Positions 1-5,972 of a DNA stretch of 7,717 nt are shown here, piece by piece. How positions within the stretch are numbered: position 1 is the first letter of the stretch; every line of letters starts with the position of its first letter. The stretch spans positions 1 to 7,717 of the forward strand of contig CANJWF010000051.1 in NCBI GenBank assembly GCA_947478315.1. The letters run 5' to 3'. The position numbers and the translations under genes are program-made. Source of the DNA: Sphingobacteriaceae bacterium. GTDB lineage: Bacteria > Bacteroidota > Bacteroidia > Sphingobacteriales > Sphingobacteriaceae. The notes below the pieces were generated by a model. The model had not been told where the DNA came from, did not search any database, and saw only the letters and a program-made list of their open reading frames with translations.

Positions 1-865
1 CAGCATATTTAATTCCACGCTGCCACCAAAGCAACATTCTTTTTCTGTGAAAAAGCAAAGGATTATCAGTAAGCTTGGTAGGAGTATAGTATAAATTAAT
101 TTTAACATTCTTATTCGTTGCGGCTAATTCGGCTGTTCTAACGTTATAGTATTCTATTCTATTAGCAAGAAAACTAAAAATATCAATCATCAACGAAAAT
201 GGATTTTTACCACGAGGTTTTGTATAGTGTTTTTTTTCTACTCCTAAAATAATCGCATCTACCTCTGTGGCACCCCTCTTAATTGCTTCTTCTATTGAAA
301 CTACAGACCCCAAACCGCCATCGGCGTATTCACAGCCATCTTTTGATACAATAGACATAAACGGAACATAATTACAAGATATCCACATCCAATCACAAAA
401 ATCTTCATACGAACAATCTCTAACGGATTTATATTCGACGGTATTTTTAGAAAGATTGGAAACTGTAACCACCACATCTTTTTTCGTTTCTCGTATCCGA
501 TGATAATCTTCTAAAGTGAAGTATTCTACTATTTTTTTTCTCAACGAATGGCTCTCTCCAAACGTACGTTTTCCCTTTATTAATTGCCAAAGTACTCCAA
601 TGTGATTAATGGTAACATACTCCCTATTATCTTTTATTTTTAGAACGAAAGGATTGTTGCTAAAAATATCTTGTGGTGTAATAGTCGTATACGCATCTCG
701 TATTTTATCAATTTCACCTATAGATAGGTGAGGGATTAACAAACTTCCCGTAGAAGTTCCCACAAAAATGTCATAGTCTTTTTGGGTGTTACGTATCAAA
801 TATTCTGCAACCCCCCCTGCAAAAGCCCCTTTACTACCCCCGCCTGAAATAACCAACGCCTTCAT
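1..865 (-). CDS. Patatin-like phospholipase family protein (C-terminus beyond the left edge)
   Basis: Translating the minus strand from the ATG at 865 gives 288 uninterrupted codons that leave the window at base 1, so the C-terminus is missing. The patatin hallmarks are visible. There is a glycine-rich oxyanion loop GGGSKG (residues 8-13), a nucleophile elbow GTSTG (36-40, Ser38) and a DGG motif (182-184, Asp182) that completes the Ser-Asp dyad. The family hydrolyses acyl esters of phospholipids or other lipids; the substrate here cannot be told. There is no signal peptide, because the oxyanion loop starts at residue 8, so the protein is probably cytoplasmic or membrane-associated. It lies 54 bp downstream of bshA on the same strand and may be co-transcribed. 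A weak promoter-like pair also exists in the gap (TTG at 926-928, TAACTTTA at 900-907, read on the minus strand). Oddities: G5 and G7 runs lie within the first 18 codons. Family assignment is firm; the biological role is unknown. Confidence 0.93.
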   Translation of the reverse strand, partial: MKALVISGGGSKGAFAGGVAEYLIRNTQKDYDIFVGTSTGSLLIPHLSIGEIDKIRDAYTTITPQDIFSNNPFVLKIKDNREYVTINHIGVLWQLIKGKRTFGESHSLRKKIVEYFTLEDYHRIRETKKDVVVTVSNLSKNTVEYKSVRDCSYEDFCDWMWISCNYVPFMSIVSKDGCEYADGGLGSVVSIEEAIKRGATEVDAIILGVEKKHYTKPRGKNPFSLMIDIFSFLANRIEYYNVRTAELAATNKNVKINLYYTPTKLTDNPLLFHRKRMLLWWQRGIKYA

Positions 866-919
866 TTAAAATAAAATTTGATTTTTAAATACTTAGCCCT
901 AAAGTTAGCTAAACAATCG

Positions 920-2065
920 TTATTTCAATAAACTACTTACTGATTGTTCGAGTACTTGCGTATAAAATGATTCGTAAATCGGCAAAATAACTGCAATATC
1001 AAACTGCTGAGCCCTATTAAGTGCCGCGGCTTTAAAGGTCGCTAACTTATCATCCGATTCTAATATAAAAATTGCATTTTTAGCCATGTCATCCACATCG
1101 CCTACCGCACTCATGAATCCTGTAACACCATGAATGTTTAACTCTGGCAAACCTCCTGCATTAGACGATATAACAGGTACTTTGCATGCCATCGCTTCCA
1201 AAGCAGCCAAACCGAAACTTTCTGTTTCAGATGGCATAATGAACAAGTCTGCAACAGATAGTATTTCTTCTACGGCATCCTGTTTGCCCAAAAAACGAAT
1301 CCGCTCACATGTTCCTAAATCTCTACATAATTGTTCACAAACGACACGCTCTGGACCATCTCCAACCATCAACAATTTAGCTGGAACTTTGGCTAACAAG
1401 GCTTTAAAAATATGAATAACGTCTTCGGTTCTCTTAACCTTCCTAAAATTAGAAGTATGCACTACAATACGTTCGTTATTGGGAGCTATCGCCTTTTTAA
1501 AATGGTCTTTAGGTTTTAAACTGAAACGAGAAAGATCAACAAAATTAGGAATTACGGTTATCTCTTTTTGAATATCAAAATTATCATAGGTAGCCTTCAT
1601 TAGATGACTAGAAACTGCCGTTACTCCGTCTGATTGGTTAATAGAAAATGCAACTACGGGTTTACATGTGGGGTCTTTCCCAATTAAAGTAATATCTGTA
1701 CCATGTAAAGTCGTTACCACAGGAATATGAATGCCGTAAGTTTTTAATATCTGCTTAGCCATAAAAGCAGCAGAAGCATGAGGAATTGCGTAGTGTACAT
1801 GTAATAAATCTAACTGCTGATAACGGACTACGTCAACCAACTGACTAGCAAGCGCCAACTCATAAGGAGGGTAATCGAACAAGGGATACTGAGATACATT
1901 AACTTCGTGGTAATACAAGTTTTCAGAAAAAAAATCAAGACGTGCCGGCTGACGATAAGTAATAAAATGAACTTGATGCCCTTTTTCGGCCAACGCCTTC
2001 CCTAATTCTGTGGCAACTACACCACTTCCTCCAAAAGTTGGATAACAAACAATGCCTATTTTCAT
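920..2065 (-). CDS. bshA: BshA, N-acetyl-alpha-D-glucosaminyl L-malate synthase (bacillithiol synthesis)
   Basis: This is a 381-aa GT4-family, GT-B-fold retaining glycosyltransferase. BshA joins N-acetylglucosamine from UDP-GlcNAc to L-malate, the first step of bacillithiol synthesis; BshB then deacetylates the product and BshC adds cysteine. The N-terminus MKIGIVCYPTFGGSGVVATE is very characteristic of BshA, with the glycine-rich loop at 12-15. Other family signatures are HVHYAIPHA (89-97), TTLHGTD (118-124), SNFRKVKR (205-212), GDGPER (235-240) and the donor-binding E-x7-E motif, Glu282 to Glu290, within SETESFGLAALEAMA. Length matches the family. The ATG start is placed by the conserved N-terminus; no Shine-Dalgarno sequence precedes it, as usual in Bacteroidota. 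Neither bshB nor bshC is in the window. bshA is divergent from yebC across 618 bp, and the patatin gene follows it. The cytosolic thiol made by this pathway supports redox balance and resistance to electrophiles. Confidence 0.96.
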   Translation of the reverse strand: MKIGIVCYPTFGGSGVVATELGKALAEKGHQVHFITYRQPARLDFFSENLYYHEVNVSQYPLFDYPPYELALASQLVDVVRYQQLDLLHVHYAIPHASAAFMAKQILKTYGIHIPVVTTLHGTDITLIGKDPTCKPVVAFSINQSDGVTAVSSHLMKATYDNFDIQKEITVIPNFVDLSRFSLKPKDHFKKAIAPNNERIVVHTSNFRKVKRTEDVIHIFKALLAKVPAKLLMVGDGPERVVCEQLCRDLGTCERIRFLGKQDAVEEILSVADLFIMPSETESFGLAALEAMACKVPVISSNAGGLPELNIHGVTGFMSAVGDVDDMAKNAIFILESDDKLATFKAAALNRAQQFDIAVILPIYESFYTQVLEQSVSSLLK

Positions 2066-2155
2066 GTGTTAATTGTACGTTAGTGTTTGTTTTTTTTATG
2101 GTATTCGTGAATGCAAAAGCATTTTATCAGCGATTAGAGAGAACCTCCGCTCATA

Positions 2156-2187
2156 GACATTACATTAATGTCCACTTTAAATGTAAT
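2156..2187. repeat. Two overlapping inverted repeats (ACATT/AATGT arms)
   Basis: GACATT (2156-2161) pairs perfectly with AATGTC (2167-2172) around a 5-nt loop. ATTACATT (2159-2166) pairs perfectly with AATGTAAT (2180-2187) around a 13-nt spacer. The two hairpins share bases and so exclude each other. They lie 91-122 bp upstream of the bshA start codon, within reach of a bshA leader or promoter. No T-run follows, so a terminator is unlikely. A chance origin is possible in such AT-rich DNA; function is unknown. Confidence 0.4.
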
Positions 2188-2209
2188 CCATAGATGTTTT
2201 ACAAATTGT

Positions 2210-2243
2210 TTGTCTAATCGAATTATTTACTTGTGTAAATTTG
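2210..2243 (+). promoter_or_regulatory. Candidate Bacteroidota sigma-A promoter, plus strand
   Basis: TAAATTTG at 2236-2243 is an exact match to the Bacteroidota -7 consensus TAnnTTTG. A TTG at 2210-2212 lies 23 bp upstream, at the long end of the spacing known for the -33 TTG element. Transcription would start around 2250 towards yebC, whose start codon is about 430 bp further on. It would therefore make either an unusually long yebC leader or a separate short RNA. Part of the -7 box lies inside the hairpin 2225-2240 (ATTTAC/GTAAAT). The call rests only on consensus matches. Confidence 0.3.
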
Positions 2244-2290
2244 ATAACTGATAGCCTCATTTTAGGCGTTTGCATTAAATTCGTTATACC

Positions 2291-2304
2291 GTTATTCGAA
2301 TAAC
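2291..2304. repeat. 14-bp perfect palindrome, possible operator
   Basis: GTTATTCGAATAAC is its own reverse complement with no central spacer. The flanking bases (C before, A after) do not extend it. A direct copy of CGTTAT (2282-2287) sits 8 bp before the CGTTAT at 2290-2295 that overlaps the left arm, and TTCGTTAT at 2280-2287 recurs at 2417-2424. Dimeric repressors bind such sites, and it lies in the shared bshA/yebC upstream region, but no regulator gene is in the window. Function is inferred only from symmetry. Confidence 0.35.
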
Positions 2305-2683
2305 ACCCTTACGAAAGAACCAACTTACCATCATCAATACACAAGTACTTTTCTTTAATTTATCCATCAAAACGGACAATTATTTCCCTATTCTTATTCA
2401 GTATACAGGGCACAAGTTCGTTATTTTTTATTGGCATAACACTATTTTCACATCAGATTAGATACGATTTCCAATACGAGCATCATTAAAAAATTTATCC
2501 CCTCTCCTAATAAGACCTTGTAACATTCTGGTAATATTTTAGTTGTCTGCATAACAGTATCTTCTAATTTTAATTTTTCATCAGAAAATGGTATCCTTGC
2601 TCATCAGTTTATAACTAAACCGATCGATTAATAGACATTATACAGATACAATAACTAATTTATTTTGAAATAAAAACAACATC

Positions 2684-3403
2684 ATGGGAAGAGCATTTGA
2701 ATTTAGAAAAGAAAGAAAATTCAAACGTTGGGCAAAAATGGCGGTGCAGTTTACTCGTTTAGGTAAAGAAATTGCCATGGCTGTAAAAGCAGGAGGAGGT
2801 AATCCAGAAACCAACTCACGTTTAAGAACGGCAATACAAAACGCTAAGGGTGTCAATATGCCTAAAGACCGTATTGAAAGCGCAATAAAGAGAGCATCAA
2901 GCCGTGATGAAAAAGATTATGAAGAAATTGTTTACGAAGGATATGGCCCTTATGGAGTAGCCATATTGATAGAAACGGCAACCGAGAACATTAACCGTAC
3001 TGTTGGAAACATCCGTAGCTATTTTTCTAAACATGACGGAAGTTTAGGTAAAACGGGTTCACTAGATTTTATTTTCACACGAAAAAGCATTTTTAAAATC
3101 AGAGATCAGAATTTTGATGCAGACGAATTGGAGTTAGAACTTATCGACTTTGGCTTAGAGGAACTTTACATAGAAAATGAAGGAGAAATTAGCATTCAGT
3201 GCGCTTTCGAAGATTTTGGTCTCATGCAAAAAGTACTTGAAGAAAAAAATTGCGACATAATTAGTGCCAAGCCCGAACGGATAGCACAATCGCACGTAGC
3301 TGTTACAGAAGCTCAAGCCGAAGAAATTTTAAAACTATTAGACCGATTTGAAGAAGATGATGACGTACAAGCAGTTTATCACAATATGGCAGAAAAACGA
3401 TGA
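2684..3403 (+). CDS. yebC: YebC/PmpR (TACO1) family protein
   Basis: This 239-aa protein has full family length. It belongs to the YebC/TACO1 family, long annotated as DNA-binding transcriptional regulators; some members, like mitochondrial TACO1, are linked to translation, including elongation through proline-rich stretches. The Bacteroidota-type N-terminus MGRAFEFRKERKFKRWAKMA replaces the MAGHSKWANIKHRK form seen in E. coli. Conserved blocks follow: a NPETNSRLRTAIQNAKG segment (40-56), NMPKDRIESAIKRA (58-71), YEGYGPYGVAILIETATEN (84-102), NINRTVGNIRS (102-112) and the C-terminal DDDVQAVYHNM (225-235). The start follows an A-rich, Shine-Dalgarno-free leader, and the conserved N-terminus fixes it. 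Its stop overlaps the start of the next gene by 4 bp, so it heads a four-gene plus-strand operon. The assignment is firm; which molecular role applies here is not decided by the sequence. Confidence 0.96.
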   Translation: MGRAFEFRKERKFKRWAKMAVQFTRLGKEIAMAVKAGGGNPETNSRLRTAIQNAKGVNMPKDRIESAIKRASSRDEKDYEEIVYEGYGPYGVAILIETATENINRTVGNIRSYFSKHDGSLGKTGSLDFIFTRKSIFKIRDQNFDADELELELIDFGLEELYIENEGEISIQCAFEDFGLMQKVLEEKNCDIISAKPERIAQSHVAVTEAQAEEILKLLDRFEEDDDVQAVYHNMAEKR

Positions 3404-3672
3404 ATTTTGAAACATTTTTCACGACAAAGAAAATCAATATCGATGTCATACAAAACGTAAATGTAGCCCTGTATCAAAAACTATTCAATCATTATCAAGA
3501 AATGGGAGAAAAAAGTTTTGACTACAGCAATAAATTCATTTTCAACAAACTTCGACACTTATACCCATTATCCGATAAAACCATTACTATTGAACAAGCC
3601 GACAAAGAAACAACCCAAACTAAAGTAGCCTATACACCTCGATTTAAATCAGGCACCGCACCAAAAGCGTAA
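3400..3672 (+). CDS. Small uncharacterised protein between yebC and lptB
   Basis: This 90-aa frame starts in a 4-bp ATGA overlap with the yebC stop and ends 23 bp before lptB. Its position, direction and coupling make it a real gene. I do not recognise a named family. The first 55 residues look folded and mostly helical, with aromatic and charged residues including LYQKLFNHYQEMGEKSFDY (24-42) and KFIFNKLRHLYPL (45-57). The remaining third is polar, rich in Thr, Lys and Gln, and ends in the basic tail FKSGTAPKA, probably disordered. There is no signal peptide, membrane segment, cysteine or visible metal site, so it is likely cytoplasmic. Coupling to yebC and closeness to lptB could mean a partner of either, but no function can be assigned. 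Composition is like its neighbours, with no sign of transfer. Confidence 0.82.
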   Translation: MNFETFFTTKKINIDVIQNVNVALYQKLFNHYQEMGEKSFDYSNKFIFNKLRHLYPLSDKTITIEQADKETTQTKVAYTPRFKSGTAPKA

Positions 3673-3695
3673 AAGAAATTATTACAGCACCACTT

Positions 3696-4460
3696 ATGGG
3701 AATGATATTACGAGCAGAGCACCTCATCAAAAAATACAAACAACGCACCGTTGTTAATAATGTATCTTTTTATGTAGAACAAGGAGAAATTGTTGGACTT
3801 TTAGGACCAAATGGAGCAGGGAAAACAACATCCTTCTATATGATTGTGGGCTTAATTAAACCCAATGAAGGTAATATATTCTTAAACGATTTAAACATTA
3901 CGGCTTATCCTATGTATCGTCGAGCCCAAAAAGGCATCGGATACCTCGCTCAAGAAGCGTCGGTATTTAGAAAATTATCCGTAGAAGACAATATCAAAGC
4001 TGTGTTAGAAATGACAAACAAAACAAAAGCACAGCAAAAAGACGCGTTAGAAGAACTCATTAACGAATTTAGCCTACATAAAGTACGTAAAAACCGAGGC
4101 GACTTATTATCTGGAGGAGAACGCCGACGTACTGAAATTGCACGAGCACTAGCCGCCGAACCTAATTTTGTACTCCTTGATGAACCCTTTGCTGGCGTAG
4201 ACCCTATTGCGGTAGAAGAAATACAACACATCGTAGCCAAACTGAAAGAACGGAACATTGGCGTATTAATTACCGATCACAATGTACAAGAAACCCTATC
4301 CATCACCGATAGAGCTTATTTATTATTTGAAGGTAAAATATTAGAATCTGGAACACCCGAAAAATTAGCTGCCAACGAAATGGTTAGACGTGTTTACCTT
4401 GGTGCAAATTTTGAACTCCGCAACAAGAAAAATCAAACCAACACCGTTCAAACGTTATGA
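3696..4460 (+). CDS. lptB: LptB, LPS export ABC transporter ATP-binding protein
   Basis: This 254-aa ABC ATPase powers the LptB2FG complex, which extracts lipopolysaccharide from the inner membrane and drives it along the Lpt bridge to the outer membrane. All nucleotide-binding motifs are intact: Walker A GPNGAGKTT (37-45, Lys43), Q-loop Gln86 in YLAQEASVFRKLSVEDN (typical of LptB), signature LSGGE (138-142), Walker B FVLLDE (158-163, catalytic Glu163), D-loop AGVDP (166-170) and H-loop His195 in ITDHN. The start is ambiguous. Met1 (3696) and Met3 (3702) both fit, and the shorter MILRAEHLIKKY form resembles other LptB N-termini, so 3702 is a good alternative. The C-terminus after LGANFEL carries a short polar tail (about residues 242-254). 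The stop overlaps the next start (ATGA), so GH3 is translationally coupled. LptF, LptG and LptC are not in the window. Confidence 0.95.
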   Translation: MGMILRAEHLIKKYKQRTVVNNVSFYVEQGEIVGLLGPNGAGKTTSFYMIVGLIKPNEGNIFLNDLNITAYPMYRRAQKGIGYLAQEASVFRKLSVEDNIKAVLEMTNKTKAQQKDALEELINEFSLHKVRKNRGDLLSGGERRRTEIARALAAEPNFVLLDEPFAGVDPIAVEEIQHIVAKLKERNIGVLITDHNVQETLSITDRAYLLFEGKILESGTPEKLAANEMVRRVYLGANFELRNKKNQTNTVQTL

Positions 4461-5968
4461 CCTTAGTAAATTCCATATTTACTTGGTTGATGAAAAAACG
4501 TATTCATCAAATCGAACTCTTTATTAAATATCCTATAGAAGTACAACAAGAATGGTTTCGCTCTCTTACTGCCGATGCACGAGAAACCGAATGGGGTAGA
4601 AAATTCGATTACAAATCGATTCATAACTATCAAACATTTCAAGAACGAGTTCCCATACAAACATACGAAAGTCTACACCCCTATATTGAACGGATGATTG
4701 CTGGCGAAACTAATATACTTTGGCATTCCGACATCAAATGGTTTGCAAAATCCTCTGGCACTACCAACAATCGCAGCAAATTTATTCCTGTAAGCCCCGA
4801 ATCTTTAGAAGAATGTCACTTTAAAGGAGGAAAAGACCTAATAACGCTCTACTGCCACAACAATGCCCAAACAAAAATATTTACTGGTAAAAGCTTAGTA
4901 TTGGGCGGAAGTCATCAAATTAATCAACTCCATCCCGACACTTTTTATGGAGACCTTTCTGCCGTCATTATCAAAAATCTGCCTATCTGGGCAGAATTTC
5001 ATCGAACCCCAGATTTATCCATCGCACTCATGGAGAATTATGAGGAAAAAATTGAAAAAATGGCAGAAGCAACCAAAAATGTAAACGTTACCAATATCGC
5101 AGGCGTGCCCACTTGGACCATTTTATTGGCAAGAAAAATTCTCGAAATCACAGGAGAAAAAAATCTTTTAGCAATATGGCCTAACCTAGAATTATACACA
5201 CACGGAGGTGTCAGTTTTAATCCTTACCAAGAACAATTCAACAACCTAATTCCTAGCTCAACAATACATTATATAGAAACCTATAATGCATCCGAAGGCT
5301 TTTTTGGCATACAAGACCGCAACCACGCCAACGATTTACTACTCATGCTAGATTACGGTATTTTTTATGAATTTATTCCATTAGAACAAATACAACAAGA
5401 AAACCCAAAGGCAATAACACTCGACGATGTTGAAATAGGAAAAAATTACGCATTAGTAATTAGCACCAACGGAGGTCTTTGGCGGTATTTAATTGGAGAT
5501 ACCATTCGTTTTACCTCCACAAATCCCTATCGTATTCAAATAACAGGACGAACCAAACATTTTATCAATGCCTTTGGAGAAGAATTGATTATAGAAAATG
5601 CCGAAAACGCATTAAAAATCGCCTGCAAACATACCCAAGCCAATATCACGGACTATACGGCTTGCCCTATTTATTTTGATAATAAACAAGGTGGTGGACA
5701 TGAATGGGTCATCGAATTTGAAAAAGAACCTAATGATATGGAACTATTCACCTATTTTTTAGATGAAACGCTAAAAAAAATCAATTCAGACTATGAAGCC
5801 AAACGTTTTAAAGACCTCGCTCTACGCAAACCCATTATTCACAAAGCTCCCCCACAAACTTTCTATAACTGGATGAAAAAACGCAATAAATTAGGTGGAC
5901 AACATAAAGTACCTAGATTAGCAAATGACAGAAGTTATGTAGAAGAAATATTAAAAATGATACTATAA
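4457..5968 (+). CDS. GH3 family acyl-adenylating enzyme
   Basis: This 503-aa protein belongs to the GH3 family of the adenylate-forming superfamily, named for plant enzymes that adenylate jasmonate or auxin and conjugate them to amino acids. The three ATP/AMP-binding motifs are present: SSGTTNNRSKFIPVS (99-113), the YNASEG block (276-281) before FFGIQ, and LWRYLIGDTIRFT (341-353). ITGRTKHFINAFGEELI (362-378) lies at the hinge to the C-terminal domain. Fold and chemistry, activation of a carboxylate with ATP, are therefore well supported, but the substrate and acceptor in bacteria are unknown. The protein is soluble with no signal peptide. It starts in a 4-bp ATGA overlap with the lptB stop, which suggests coordinated expression with LPS export. 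Its stop is 4 bp from that of the convergent DUF4159 gene. Codon use and AT-richness match its neighbours, so recent transfer from plants is not indicated. Confidence 0.93.
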   Translation: MTLVNSIFTWLMKKRIHQIELFIKYPIEVQQEWFRSLTADARETEWGRKFDYKSIHNYQTFQERVPIQTYESLHPYIERMIAGETNILWHSDIKWFAKSSGTTNNRSKFIPVSPESLEECHFKGGKDLITLYCHNNAQTKIFTGKSLVLGGSHQINQLHPDTFYGDLSAVIIKNLPIWAEFHRTPDLSIALMENYEEKIEKMAEATKNVNVTNIAGVPTWTILLARKILEITGEKNLLAIWPNLELYTHGGVSFNPYQEQFNNLIPSSTIHYIETYNASEGFFGIQDRNHANDLLLMLDYGIFYEFIPLEQIQQENPKAITLDDVEIGKNYALVISTNGGLWRYLIGDTIRFTSTNPYRIQITGRTKHFINAFGEELIIENAENALKIACKHTQANITDYTACPIYFDNKQGGGHEWVIEFEKEPNDMELFTYFLDETLKKINSDYEAKRFKDLALRKPIIHKAPPQTFYNWMKKRNKLGGQHKVPRLANDRSYVEEILKMIL

Positions 5969-5972
5969 ATTT

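Larger units (their letters stand above)
2066..2683. other. 618-bp divergent intergenic region, no convincing gene
   Basis: This is the only long gap in the window; all other gene junctions are overlaps or gaps of up to about 54 bp. All six frames break into short pieces, the longest of note being a 34-codon minus-strand frame at 2448-2552. The left half (2100-2310) is dense in small inverted repeats: 2111-2124, 2156-2172, 2159-2187, 2225-2240, 2254-2267 and the palindrome 2291-2304. The right half (2310-2683) is plain AT-rich sequence. It must carry the promoters of both bshA (minus) and yebC (plus). The yebC start is preceded by an A-rich leader and a near-consensus TTATTTTG at 2660-2667, without a matching TTG about 20 bp upstream. 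No tRNA cloverleaf, riboswitch that I recognise, or rho-independent terminator was found. Confidence 0.85.

Noticed and set aside
900..928. Promoter for the patatin gene between bshA and patatin
   Set aside because: TTG-N18-TAACTTTA only partly matches the consensus (last base differs) and overlaps the bshA end. It is noted as a possibility but too weak for its own feature.
1134..1415. Plus-strand open frame of 93 codons inside bshA
   Set aside because: It lies wholly inside the well-conserved bshA on the opposite strand and shows no recognisable protein features.
2111..2124. Rho-independent terminator AATGC-AAAA-GCATT followed by T residues
   Set aside because: The stem is only 5 bp and AT-rich, the T-run is short, and no gene ends next to it on the plus strand. 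It sits upstream of bshA, where a terminator would serve nothing obvious.
2291..2304. tRNA T-arm, suggested by the TTCGAAT motif
   Set aside because: No acceptor, D or anticodon stem can be built around it and no 5-bp T stem closing with the usual G-C pair exists. The motif is just the centre of the palindrome.
2188..2447. Further minus-strand mini-frames of about 25-33 codons (for example one starting MPIKNNELVPCIL and one starting MQTPKMRLSV)
   Set aside because: They lie in different frames, do not join into one recognisable protein, and are of the length expected by chance in AT-rich sequence.
3950..4258. Minus-strand open frame of 102 codons inside lptB
   Set aside because: It is antisense to the conserved ATPase motifs, serine-rich and low in complexity, as expected of a shadow of lptB.
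4457..5968. GH3 gene acquired recently from a plant
   Set aside because: Codon use and AT-richness match the neighbours, it is translationally coupled to lptB, and GH3 proteins are known in many Bacteroidota.
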